Origin: Perognathus longimembris pacificus
Lineage: Eukaryota > Chordata > Mammalia > Rodentia > Heteromyidae
NCBI RefSeq assembly: GCF_023159225.1
Contig: NW_025958623.1
Coordinates: forward strand, 1-64,000
Direction: 5' to 3'
DNA length: 64,000 nucleotides
Positions within the stretch are counted from its first letter, which is position 1, and every line of letters starts with the position of its first letter. The notes beneath the pieces were generated by a model. It did not search any database. It worked only from the letters and a program-made list of their open reading frames with translations, and had not been told where the DNA came from. Positions 1-10,959 of the stretch are shown in pieces. A program made the translations under genes and the position numbers.

Positions 1-1441
1 TTTTTATTTGTTTATTTAAATGAAGTCGACCAGTTGCCTGCCCTTCCTTCCATTATCCGTCACCGAGACAAACTGAACAAAGTTCTGAGGTCGACCTTGT
101 AAAGATAAGGATTCAGGTCTGTCTGCTGTTTACCTTTGCTCCTGCGCGCACTGCCCTTCTCTCCACATTTATGTGTTTGTTTGTTTGTCTATCTAATCTT
201 TTGGGTTTTATTTCTAATGAGGTCGACCAGTTGTCTATTTATTATTTTTTTACTACGGATCAATCTGCGCTGCTTGTCTTTGCTCCTGTGTGCTCGCGCA
301 CTCTCGCCTTTTCCACTTATTTTTATTTTTGATTTATTTTTGATTTATTTTGTCAATTTTAAAAAAAAATACGCATCGTGCTGTGCTGTTTGTGTTTGCT
401 TGAGTGCATTCGCGCGCTCTCGCTTTTCCAATTTACAATTTTTTTGTTAATATTTATCTATTCCTGAGAGTTTATCTTATTTTTTATTTGTTTATTTAAA
501 TGAAGTCGACCAGTTGCCTGCCCTTCCTTCCATTATCCGTCACCGAGACAAACTGAACAAAGTTCTGAGGTCGACCTTGTAAAGATAAGGATTCAGGTCT
601 GTCTGCTGTTTACCTTTGCTCCTGCGCGCACTGCCCTTCTCTCCACATTTATGTGTTTGTTTGTTTGTCTATCTAATCTTTTGGGTTTTTATTTCTAATG
701 AGGTCGACCAGTTGTCTATTTATTATTTTTTTTACTACGCATCAAGCTGCGCTGCTTGTCTTTGCTCCTGTGTGCTCGCGCACTCTCGCCTTTTCCACTT
801 ATTTTTATTTTTGATTTATTTTGATTTATTTTGTCAATTTAAAAAAAAATACGCATCGTGCTGTGCTCTTTGTGTTTGCTTGAGTGCATTCGCGCGCTCT
901 CGCTTTCTCCACTTTACAATTTTTTGTTATTATTTATCTATTCCTGAGAGTTTATCTTATTTTTTATTTGTTTATTTAAATGAAGTCTACCAGTTGCCTG
1001 CCCTTCCTTCCATTATCCGTCACCGAGACAAACTGAACAAAGTTCTGAGGTCGACCTTGTAAAGATAAGGATTCAGGTCTGTCTGCTGTTTACCTTTGCT
1101 CCTGCGCGCACTGCCCTTCTCTCCACATTTATGTGTTTGTTTGTTTGGCTATCTAATCTTTTGGGTTTTTATTTCTAATGAGGTCGATCAGTTGTCTATT
1201 TATTATTTTTTTTACTATGCATCAAGCTGCGCTGCTTGTCTTTGCTCCTGTGTGCTCGCGCACTCTCGCCTTTTCAGTAATTTTTATTTTTGATTTATTT
1301 TTGATTTATTTTGTCAATTTTAAAAAAAAATACGCATCGTGCTGTGCTGTTTGTGTTTGCTTGAGTGCATTCGCGCGCTCTCGCTTTCTCCACTTTACAA
1401 TTTTTTTGTTATTATTTATCTATTCCTGAGAGTTTATCTTA
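1..1441. repeat. Monomers 1-3, start of window inside the array
   Basis: Monomers begin near 1, 481 and 961. The first carries GGATCAATCTG in place of GCATCAAGCTG and ends CCAATTTACAATT with GTTAATATTT, a combination repeated in the monomer at 4306-4788. The third has GTCTAC in place of the first GTCGAC, TGGCTATC, GTCGATCAG and TTCAGTAATT, most of which look private. The left edge is not a natural boundary. Confidence 0.9.
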
Positions 1442-4305
1442 TTTTTATTTGTTTATTTAAATGAAGTCGACCAGTTGCCTGCCCTTCCTTCCATTATCCG
1501 TCACCGAGACAAACTGAACAAAGTTCTGAGGTCGACCTTGTAAAGATAAGGATTCAGGTCTGTCTGCTGTTTACCTTTGCTCCTGCACGCACTGCCCTTC
1601 TCTCCACATTTATGTGTTTGTTTGTTTGTCTATCTAATCTTTTGGGTTTTTATTTCTAATGAGGTCGACCAGTTGTCTATTTATTATTTTTTTACTACGC
1701 ATCAAGCTGCGCTGCTTGTCTTTGCTCCTGTGTGCTCGCGCACTCTCGCCTTTCCCACTTATTTTTATTTTTGGTTTATTTTGTCAATTTTTAAAAAAAA
1801 TACGCATCGTGCTGTGCTGTTTGTGTTTGCTTGAGTGCATTCGCGCGCTCTCGCTTTCTCCAATTTACAATTTTTTGTTATTATTTATCTATTCCTGAGA
1901 GTTTATCTTAGTTTTTATTTGTTTATTTAAATGAAGTCGAGCAGTGCCTGCCCTTCCTTCCATTATCCGTCACTGAGACAAACTCAACAAAATTCTGAGG
2001 TCGACCTTGTAAAGATAAGGATTCAGGTCTGTCTGCTGTTTACCTTTGCTCCTGTGCGCACTGCCCTTCTCTCCACATTTATGTGTTTGTTTGTTTGTCT
2101 ATCTAATCTTTTGGGTTTTTATTTCTAATGAGGTCGACCAGTTGTCTATTTATTTTTTTTTAATACGCATCAAGCTGCGCTGCTTGTCTTTGCTCCTGTG
2201 TGCTCGCGCACTCTCGCCTTTTCCACTTATTTTTAGTTTTGATTCATTTTTGATGTATTTTGTCAATTTAAAAAAAATACGCATCGTGCTGTGCTGTTTG
2301 TGTTTGCTTGAGTGCATTCGCGCGCTCTCGCTTTCTCCACTTTACAATTTTTTTGTTATTATTTATCTATTCCTGAGAGTTTATCTTATTTTTATTTGTT
2401 TATTTAAATGAAGTCGACCAGTTGCCTGCCCTTCCTTCCATTATCCGTCACCGAGACAAACTGAACAAAGTTCTGAGGTCGACCTTGTAAAGATAAGGAT
2501 TCAGGTCTGTCTGCTGTTTACCTTTGCTCCTGCGCGCACTGCCCTTCTCTCCACATTTATGTGTTTGTTTGTTTGTCTATCTAATCTTTTGGGTTTTTAT
2601 TTCTAATGAGGTCGACCAGTTGTCTATTTATTATTTTTTTTACTACGCATCAAGTTGCGCTGCTTGTCTTTGCTCCTGTGTGCTCGCACACTCTCTCCTT
2701 TTCCACTTATATTTATTTTTGATTTATTTTGTCAATTTAAAAAAATACGCTTCGTGCTGTGCTGTTTGTGTTTGCTTGAGTGCATTCGCGCGCTCTCGCT
2801 TTCTCCACTTTACAATTTTTTTGTTATTATTTACCTATTCCTGAGAGTTTATCTTATTTTTTATTTGTTTATTTAAATGAAGTCGACCAGTTGCCTGCCC
2901 TTCCTTCCATTATCCGTCACCGAGACAAACTGAACAAAGTTCTGAGGTCGACCTTGTAAAGATAAGGATTCAGGTCTGTCTGCTGTTTACCTTTGCTCCT
3001 GCCCGCACTGCCCTTCTCTCCACATTTATGTGTTTGTTTGTTTGTCTATCTAATCTTTTGGGTTTTTATTTCTAATGAGGTCGACCAGTTGTCTATTTAT
3101 TATTTTTTTTACTACGCATCAAGCTGCGCTGCTTGTCTTTGCTCCTGTGTGCTCGCGCACTCTCGCCTTTTCCACTTATTTTTATTTTTGATTTATTTTT
3201 TATTTATTTTGTCAATTTAAAAAAAAAATACGCATCGTGCTGTGCTGTTTGTGTTTGCTTGAGTGCATTCGCGCGCTCTCGCTTTCTCCACTTTACAATT
3301 TTTTTGTTATTATTTATCTATTCCTGAGAGTTTATCTTATTTTTTATTTGTTTATTTAAATGAAGTCGACCAGTTGCCTGCCCTTCCTTCCATTATCCGT
3401 CACCGAGACATACTGAACAAAGTTCTGAGGTTGACCTTGTAAAGATAAGGATTCAGGTCTGTCTGCTGTTTACCTTTGCTCCTGCGCGCACTGCCCTTTT
3501 CTCCACATTTATGTGTTTGTTTGTTTGTCTATCTAATCTTTTGGGTTTTTATTTCTAATGAGGTCGACCAGTTGTCTATTTATTATTTTTTTTTACTACG
3601 CATCAAGCTGCGCTGCTTGTCTTTGCTCCTGTGTGCTCGCGCACTCTCGCCTTTTCCACTTATTTTTATTTTTGATTTCTTTTTGATTTATTTTGTCAAT
3701 TTAAAAAAAAATACGCATCGTGCTGTGCTGTTTGTGTTTGCTTGAGTGCATTCGCGCGCTCTCGCTTTCTCCACTTTACAATTTTTTTGTTATTATTTAT
3801 CTATTCCTGAGAGTTTATCTTATTTTTTATTTGTTTATTTAAATGAAGTCGACCAGTTGCCTGCCCTTCCTTCCATTATCCGTCACCGAGACAAACTGAA
3901 CAAAGTTCTGAGGTCGACCTTGTAAAGATAAGGATTCAGGTCTGTCTGCTGTTTACCTTTGCTCCTGCGCGCACTGCCCTTCTCTCCACATTTATGTGTT
4001 TGTTTGTTTGTCTATCTAATCTTTTGGGTTTTTATTTCTAATGAGGTCGACCAGTTGTCTATTTATTATTTTTTTTACTACGCATCAAGCTGCGCTGCTT
4101 GTCTTTGCTCCTGTGTGCTCGCGCAGTCTCGACTTTCCACTTATTTTTATTTTTGATTTATTTTTGATTTATTTTGTCAATTTAAAAAAAAATACGCATC
4201 GTGCTGTGCTGTTTGTGTTTGCCTTGAGTGCATTCGCGCGCTCTCGCTTTCTCCACTTTACAATTTTTTTGTTATTATTTATCTATTCCTGAGAGTTTAT
4301 CTTAT
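1442..4305. repeat. Six-monomer block K-D-E-F-G-H, first copy
   Basis: Monomers begin near 1442, 1911, 2389, 2858, 3341 and 3824. Markers: K has CCCACTT and GGTTTATTTTG; D has GTCGAGCAG, CACTGAGAC and GATTCATTTTTGATGTA; E has CAAGTTGCG, TATATTTA and TACGCTTCG; F has CTGCCCGCAC; G has CATACTGAAC, GGTTGACC and GATTTCTTTTTG; H has TCGACTTT. The same order returns at 14348-17212 with an anchor offset of 12,906-12,910 bp, and D-H returns at 30646-33041. Confidence 0.85.
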
Positions 4306-5268
4306 TTTTTATTTGTTTATTTAAATGAAGTCGACCAGTTGCCTGCCCTTCCTTCCATTATCCGTCACCGAGACAAACTGAACAAAGTTCTGAGGTCGAC
4401 CTTGTAAAGATAAGGATTCAGGTCTGTCTGCTGTTTACCTTTGCTCCTGCGCGCACTGCCCTTCTCTCCACATTTATGTGTTTGTTTGTTTGTCTATCTA
4501 ATCTTTTGGGTTTTTATTTCTAATGAGGTCGACCAGTTGTCTATTTATTATTTTTTTTACTACGGATCAATCTGCGCTGCTTGTCTTTGCTCCTGTGTGC
4601 TCGCGCACTCTCGCCTTTTCCACTTATTTTTATTTTTGATTTATTTTTGATTTATTTGTCAATTTTAAAAAAAAAATACGCATCGTGCTGTGCTGTTTGT
4701 GTTTGCTTGAGTGCATTCGCGCGCTCTCGCTTTTTCCAATTTACAATTTTTTTGTTAATATTTATCTATTCCTGAGAGTTTATCTTATTTTTTATTTGTT
4801 TATTTAAATGAAGTCGACCAGTTGCCTGCCCTTCCTTCCATTATCCGTCACCGAGACAAACTGAACAAAGTTCTGAGGTCGACCTTGTAAAGATAAGGAT
4901 TCAGGTCTGTCTGCTGTTTACCTTTGCTCCTGCCCGCACTGCCCTTCTCTCCACATTTATGTGTTTGTTTGTTTGTCTATCTAACCTTTGGGTTTTTATT
5001 TCTAATGAGGTCGACCAGTTGTCTATTTATTATTTTTTTTACTACGCATCAAGCTGCGCTGCTTGTCTTTGCTCCTGTGTGCTCGCGCACTCTCGCCTTT
5101 TCCACTTATTTTTATTTTGATTTATTTTTTATTTATTTTGTCAATTTAAAAAAAAAATACGCATCGTGCTGTGCTGTTTGTGTTTGCTTGAGTGCATTCG
5201 CGCGCTCTCGCTTTCTCCACTTTACAATTTTTTTGTTATTATTTATCTATTCCTGAGAGTTTATCTTA
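4306..5268. repeat. Monomers 10-11, GSI-like and F-like
   Basis: The monomer at 4306 shares GGATCAATCTG and the CCAATTTACAATT...GTTAATATTT tail with the first monomer of the window. The monomer at 4789 shares CTGCCCGCAC and the TTTTTTATTTATTTTG form of the 11-bp tract with the F class, but has its own CTAACCTTTGGG. Confidence 0.8.
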
Positions 5269-7181
5269 TTTTTTATTTGTTTATTTAAATGAAGTCGACC
5301 AGTTGCCTGCCCTCCTTCCATTATCCGTCACCGAGACAAACTGAACAAAGTTCTGAGGTCGAGCTTGTAAAGATAAGGATTCAGGTCTGTCTGCTGTTTA
5401 CCTTTGCTCCTGTGCGCACTGCCCTTCTCTCCACATTTATGTGCTTGTTTGTTTGTGTATCTAATCTTTTGGGTTTTATTTCTAATGAGGTCGACCAGTT
5501 GTCTATTTATTATTTTTTTTACTACGCATCAAGCTGCGCTGCTTGTCTTTGCTCCTGTGTGCTCGCACACTCTCCTTTTCCACTTATTTTTATTTTTGAT
5601 TTATTTTGTCAATTTAAAAAATACGCTTCGTGCTGTGCTGTTTGTGTTTGCTTGAGTGCATTCGCGCGCTCTCGCTTTCTCCACTTTACAATTTTTTTGT
5701 TATTATTTATCTATTCCTGAGAGTGTATCTTATTTTTTATTTGTTTATTTAAATGAAGTCGACCAGTTGCCTGCCCTTCCTTCCATTATCCGTCACCGAG
5801 ACAAACTGAACAAAGTTCTGAGGTCGACCTTGTAAAGATAAGGATTCAGGTCTGTCTGCTGTTTACCTTTGCTCCTGCGCGCACTGCCCTTCTCTCCACA
5901 TTTATGTGTTCGTTTGTTTGTCTATCTAATCTTTTGGGTTTTTATTTGTAATGAGGTCGACCAGTTGTTAATTTATTATTTTTTTGTACTACGCATCAAG
6001 CTGCGCTGCTTGTCTTTGCTCCTGTGTGCTCGCGCACTCTCGCCTTTTCCACTTATTTTTATTTTTGATTTATTTTTGATTTATTTTGTCAATTGAAAAA
6101 AAAATACGCATCGTGCTGTGCTGTTTGTGTTTGCTTGAGTGCATTCGCGCGCTCTCGCTTTCTCCACTTTTCAATTTTTTTGTTATTATTTATCTATTCT
6201 GAGAGTTTATCTTATTTTTTATTTGTTTATTTAAATGAAGTCGACCAGTTGCCTGCCCTTCCTTCCATTATCCGTCACCGAGACAAACTGAACAAAGTTC
6301 TGAGGTCGACCTTGTAAAGATAAGGATTCAGGTCTGTCTGCTGTTTACCTTTGCTCCTGCGCGCACTGCCCTTCTCTCCACATTTATGTGTTTGTTTGTT
6401 TGTCTATCTAATCTTTTGGGTTTTTATTTCTAATGAGGTCGACCAGTTGTCTATTTATTATTTTTTTTTACTACGGATCAATCTGCGCTGCTTGTCTTTG
6501 CTCCTGTGTGCTCGCGCACTCTCGCCTTTTCCACTTATTTTTATTTTTGATTTATTTTTGATTTATTTTGTCAATTTAAAAAAAAATACGCATCGTGCTG
6601 TGCTGTTTGTGTTTGCTTGAGTGCATTCGCGCGCTCTCGCTTTCTCCACTTTACAATTTTTTTGTTATTATTTATCTATTCCTGAGAGTTTATCTTATTT
6701 TTTATTTGTTTATTTAAATGAAGTCGACCAGTTGCCTGCCCTTCCTTCCATTATCCGTCACCGAGACAAACTGAACAAAGTTCTGAGGTCGACCTTGTAA
6801 AGATAAGGATTCAGGTCTGTCTGCTGTTTACCTTTGCTCCTGTGCGCACTGCCCTTCTCTCCACATTTATGTGCTTGTTTGTTTGTGTATCTAATCTTTT
6901 GGGTTTTTATTTCTAATGAGGTCGACCAGTTGTCTATTTATTATTTTTTTTACTACGCATCAAGCTGCGCTGCTTGTCTTTGCTCCTGTGTGCTCGCTCA
7001 CTCTCGCCTTTTCCACTTATTTTTATTTTTGATTTATTTTTGATTTATTTTGTCAATTTTTAAAGAAAATACGCATCGTGCTGTGCTGTTTGTGTTTACT
7101 TGAGTGCATTCGCGCCATCTCGCTTTCTCCACTTTACAATTTTTTTGTTATTATTTATCTATTCCTGAGAGTTTATCTTAT
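5269..7181. repeat. Four-monomer unit (L/B hybrid)-C-GSI-L
   Basis: Monomers begin near 5269, 5734, 6216 and 6699. The first has an L-type head (GTGCTTG, TTTGTGTATC) and a B-type tail (CACACTCTCC, TACGCTTCG, GAGAGTGTATC). C is marked by GTGTTCG, TTTGTAATGAG, TTGTTAATTTA and CAATTGAAA. The third has GGATCAATCTG. L has CGCTCACTC, TTTAAAGAAAATACG, TTTACTTGAG and CGCGCCATCTC. Compared with the five-monomer unit that follows, the N monomer is missing. Confidence 0.8.
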
Positions 7182-9577
7182 TTTTTATTTGTTTATTTAA
7201 ATGAAGTCGACCAGTTGCCTGCCCTTCCTTCCATTATCCGTCACCGAGACAAACTGAACAAAGTTCTGAGGTCGACCTTGTAAAGATAAGGATTCAGGTC
7301 TGTCTGCTGTTTACCTTTGCTCCTGCGCGCACTGCCCTTCTCTCCACATTTATGTGTTTGTTTGTTTGTCTATCTAATCTTTTGGGTTTTTATTTCTAAT
7401 GAGGTCGACCAGTTGTCTATTTATTATTTTTTTTACTACGCATCAAGTTGCGCTGCTTGTCTTTGCTCCTGTGTGCTCGCACACTCTCCTTTTCCACTTA
7501 TTTTTATTTTTGATTTATTTTGTCAATTTAAAAAAATACGCTTCGTGCTGTGCTGTTTGTGTTTGCTTGAGTGCATTCGCGCGCTCTCGCTTTCTCCACT
7601 TTACAATTTTTTTGTTATTATTTATCTATTCCTGAGAGTGTATCTTATTTTTTATTTGTTTATTTAAATGAAGTCGACCAGTTGCCTGCCCTTCCTTCCA
7701 TTATCCGTCACCGAGACAAACTGAACAAAGTTCTGAGGTCGACCTTGTAAAGATAAGGATTCAGGTCTGTCTGCTGTTTACCTTTGCTCCTGCGCGCACT
7801 GCCCTTCTCTCCACATTTATGTGTTCGTTTGTTTGTCTATCTAATCTTTTGGGTTTTTATTTGTAATGAGGTCGACCAGTTGTTAATTTATTATTTTTTG
7901 TACTACGCATCAAGCTGCGCTGCTTGTCTTTGCTCCTGTGTGCTCGCGCACTCTCGCCTTTTCCACTTATTTTTATTTTTGATTTATTTTTGATTTATTT
8001 TGTCAATTGAAAAAAAAATACGCATCGTGCTGTGCTGTTTGTGTTTGCTTGAGTGCATTCGCGCGCTCTCGCTTTCTCCACTTTTCAATTTTTTTGTTAT
8101 TATTTATCTATTCCTGAGAGTTTATCTTATTTTTTATTTGTTTATTTAAATGAAGTCGACCAGTTGCCTGCCCTTCCTTCCATTATCCGTCACCGAGACA
8201 AACTGAACAAAGTTCTGAGGTCGACCTTGTAAAGATAAGGATTCAGGTCTGTCTGCTGTTTACCTTTGCTCCTGCGCGCACTGCCCTTCTCTCCACATTT
8301 ATGTGTTTGTTTGTTTGTCTATCTAATCTTTTGGGTTTTTATTTCTAATGAGGTCGACCAGTTGTCTATTTATTATTTTTTTTACTACGGATCAATCTGC
8401 GCTGCTTGTCTTTGCTCCTGTGTGCTCGCGCACTCTCGCCTTTTCCACTTATTTTTATTTTTGATTTATTTTTGATTTATTTTGTCAATTTAAAAAAAAA
8501 ATACGCATCGTGCTGTGCTGTTTGTGTTTGCTTGAGTGCATTCGCGCGCTCTCGCTTTCTCCACTTTACAATTTTTTTGTTATTATTTATCTATTCCTGA
8601 GAGTTTATCTTATTTTTTATTTGTTTATTTAAATGAAGTCGACCAGTTGCCTGCCCTTCCTTCCATTATCCGTCACCGAGACAAACTGAACAAAGTTCTG
8701 AGGTCGACCTTGTAAAGATAAGGATCCAGGTCTGTCTGCTGTTTACCTTTGCTCCTGCGCGCACTGCCCTTCTCTCCACATTTATGTGTTTGTTTGTTTG
8801 TCTATCTAATCTTTTGGGTTTTTATTTCTAATGAGGTCGACCAATTGTCTATTTATTATTTTTTTTACTACGCATCAAGCTGCGCTGCTTGTCTTTGCTC
8901 CTGTGTGCTCGCACACTCTCGCCTGTTCCACTTATTTTTATTTTTGATTTATTTTTGATTTATTTTGTCAATTTTAAAAAAATACGCATCGTGCTGTGCT
9001 GTTTGTGTTTGCTTGAGTGCATTCGCGCGCTCTCGCTTTCTCCACTTTACAATTTTTTTGTTATTATTTATCTATTCCTGAGAGTTTATCTTATTTTTTA
9101 TTTGTTTATTTAAATGAAGTCGACCAGTTGCCTGCCCTTCCGTCCATTATCCGTCACCGAGACAAACTGAACAAAGTTCTGAGGTCGACCTTGTAACGAT
9201 AAGGATTCAGGTCTGTCTGCTGTTTACCTTTGCTCCTGTGCGCACTGCCCTTCTCTCCACATTTATGTGCTTGTTTGTTTGTGTATCTAATCTTTTGGGT
9301 TTTTATTTCTAATGAGGTCGACCAGTTGTCTATTTATTATTTTTTTTACTACGCATCAAGCTGCGCTGCTTGTCTTTGCTCCTGTGTGCTCGCTCACTCT
9401 CGCCTTTTCCACTTATTTTTATTTTTGATTTATTTTTGATTTATTTTGTCAATTTTTAAAGAAAATACGCATCGTGCTGTGCTGTTTGTGTTTACTTGAG
9501 TGCATTCGCGCCATCTCGCTTTCTCCACTTTACAATTTTTTTGTTATTATTTATCTATTCCTGAGAGTTTATCTTAT
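7182..9577. repeat. Five-monomer unit B-C-GSI-N-L, copy 1 (~2,396 bp)
   Basis: Monomers begin near 7182 (B), 7649 (C), 8131 (GSI), 8614 (N) and 9095 (L). N is marked by GTCGACCAATTG in place of GTCGACCAGTTG at the third GTCGAC. The same order and spacings (467, 482, 483, 481, 483) occur at 19129-21524 and almost identically at 21525-23919. The anchors match those near 19264-21177 at a constant offset of 11,947 bp. Confidence 0.88.
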
Positions 9578-10537
9578 TTTTTATTTGTTTATTTAAATGA
9601 AGTCGACCAGTTGCCTGCCCTTCCTTCCATTATCCGTCACCGAGACAAACTGAACAAAGTTCTGAGGTCGACCTTGTAAAGATAAGGATTCAGGTCTGTC
9701 TGCTGTTTACCTTTGCTCCTGCGCGCACTGCCCTTCTCTCCACATTTATGTGTTTGTTTGTTTGTCTATCTAATCTTTTGGGTTTTTATTTCTAATGAGG
9801 TCGACCAGTTGTCTATTTATTATTTTTTTTACTACGCATCAAGCTGCGCTGCTTGTCTTTGCTCCTGTGTGCTCGCACACTCTCGCCTTTTCCACTTATT
9901 TTTATTTTTGATTTATTTTGTCAATTTAAAAAAATACGCATCGTGCTGTGCTGTTTGTGTTTGCTTGAGTGCATTCGCGCGCTCTCGCTTTCTCCACTTT
10001 ACAATTTTTTTGTTATTATTTATCTATTCCTGAGAGTTTATCTTATTTTTTATTTGTTTATTTAAATGAAGTCGACCAGTTGCCTGCCCTTCCTTCCATT
10101 ATCCGTCACCGAGACAAACTGAACAAAGTTCTGAGGTCGACCTTGTAAAGATAAGGATTCAGGTCTGTCTGCTGTTTACCTTTGCTCCTGCGCGCACTGC
10201 CCTTCTCTCCACATTTATGTGTTGTTTGTTTGTCTATCTAATCTTTTGGGTTTTTATTTCTAATGAGGTCGACCAGTTGTTATTTATTATTTTTTTACTA
10301 CGCATCAAGCTGCGCTGCTTGTCTTTGCTCCTGTGTGCTCGCGCACTCTCGCCTTTTCCACTTATTTTTATTTTTGATTTATTTTTGATTTATTTTGTCA
10401 ATTAAAAAAAAATACGCATCGTGCTGTGCTGTTTGTGTTTGCTTGAGTGCATTCGCGCGCTCTCGCTTTCTCCACTTTACAATTTTTTTGTTATTATTTA
10501 TCTATTCCTGAGAGTTTATCTTATTTTTTATTTGTTT

Positions 10538-10545
10538 ATTTAAAT
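10538..10545. other. Conserved palindrome ATTTAAAT
   Basis: This 8-bp palindrome lies about 3 bp before the first GTCGAC of each monomer and is present in nearly every copy. Exceptions I saw include ATTGAAAT at about 25351 and 41209, and ATTTAAGT at about 53732 and 59028. It would cut the array close to once per monomer with an enzyme recognising this sequence, so it is a useful landmark for the repeat register. Confidence 0.85.
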
Positions 10546-10611
10546 GAAGTCGACCAGTTGCCTGCCCTTCCTTCCATTATCCGTCACCGAGACAAACTGA
10601 ACAAAGTTCTG

Positions 10612-10621
10612 AGGTCGACCT
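10612..10621. other. 10-bp palindrome AGGTCGACCT, one of three GTCGAC sites per monomer
   Basis: The monomer has GTCGAC at 10549, 10614 and 10747; the middle one sits in a perfect 10-bp palindrome. Spacings of about 65, 133 and 284 bp add up to the monomer. The first and third share AATGA(A/G)GTCGACCAGTTG, which looks like another internal duplication about 198 bp apart. Losses of single sites mark monomer classes: GTCTAC at 985, 16756, 27775 and 32586, and GTTGAC near 3430, 16339, 27358 and 32169. No protein-binding role is shown. Confidence 0.8.
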
Positions 10622-10644
10622 TGTAAAGATAAGGATTCAGGTCT

Positions 10645-10695
10645 GTCTGCTGTTTACCTTTGCTCCTGCGCGCACTGCCCTTCTCTCCACATTTA
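10645..10695. repeat. Internal subrepeat S1 of the monomer
   Basis: S1 shares GCTGTTT then TTTGCT with S3, and TTTGCTCCTG, CGCGCACT and a closing CTCCACATTTA-like end with S2. It is shorter than the others because it lacks about 6 bp after TTTGCTCCTG. It sits about 144 bp before S2. This is the most diverged of the three copies, so homology is likely but less secure than for S2 and S3. Confidence 0.65.
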
Positions 10696-10779
10696 TGTGT
10701 TTGTTTGTTTGTCTATCTAATCTTTTGGGTTTTTATTTCTAATGAGGTCGACCAGTTGTCTATTTATTATTTTTTTTAC

Positions 10780-10844
10780 TACGCATCAAGCTGCGCTGCT
10801 TGTCTTTGCTCCTGTGTGCTCGCGCACTCTCGCCTTTTCCACTT
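10780..10844. repeat. Internal subrepeat S2 of the monomer
   Basis: S2 begins TACGCATCAAGCTGCGCTG and ends in the CTCGCC-TTTTCCACTT stretch. Aligned without gaps to S3, I count about 51 identical positions of 65. The two copies start about 115 bp apart. This identity in a complex (not simple-sequence) stretch supports an ancient duplication inside the monomer. Confidence 0.8.
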
Positions 10845-10894
10845 ATTTTTATTTTTGATTTATTTTTGATTTATTTTGTCAATTTAAAAAAAAA
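10843..10894. repeat. T/A tract with two 11-bp GATTTATTTT(T/G) units
   Basis: Units at 10857-10867 and 10868-10878 are near identical and are preceded by TTTTTATTTTT with similar spacing. Monomers of the short class (for example those starting near 7182, 17213, 36899 and 51301) have only one unit here, which accounts for their length of 465-471 bp. T runs repeat about once per helical turn, a pattern known to favour curved DNA; curvature itself is inferred. Confidence 0.8.
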
Positions 10895-10959
10895 TACGCA
10901 TCGTGCTGTGCTGTTTGTGTTTGCTTGAGTGCATTCGCGCGCTCTCGCTTTCTCCACTT
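10895..10959. repeat. Internal subrepeat S3 of the monomer
   Basis: S3 begins TACGCATCGTGCTGTGCTG, runs through TTCGCGCGCTCTCGC and ends CTCCACTTTA. It pairs with S2 at about 78% by hand count. It is the most CpG-dense part of the monomer, with six CpG in 65 bp. It follows directly on the A run that ends the 11-bp-unit tract. Confidence 0.8.

Noticed and set aside
136..450. Open reading frames of 60-148 codons on the + strand in almost every monomer
   Set aside because: They start at TTG rather than ATG, are rich in Leu, Phe, Cys and Ser simply because the strand is T- and C-rich, end within one monomer or just past it, and change frame with homopolymer length between copies. Their similarity comes from the repeat, not from selection on protein.
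3590..3720. Small length changes in T and A runs as meaningful variants
   Set aside because: Runs of 6-11 bases are prone to sequencing and assembly error. I used them only when linked to substitutions.
10525..10545. Polyadenylation signals (AATAAA) on the minus strand
   Set aside because: The complement of the T-rich stretches contains AATAAA several times per monomer, as expected from composition. No transcription unit is visible.
10612..10621. Hormone-receptor-like palindrome AGGTCGACCT
   Set aside because: It resembles inverted AGGTCA half-sites only loosely (the sixth base differs), and nothing else supports a regulatory element. Kept only as a palindrome.
10691..10712. TTTG microsatellite
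   Set aside because: Only about three TTTG units occur, at constant length in nearly all monomers; it is a fixed part of the satellite and not an expanding microsatellite.
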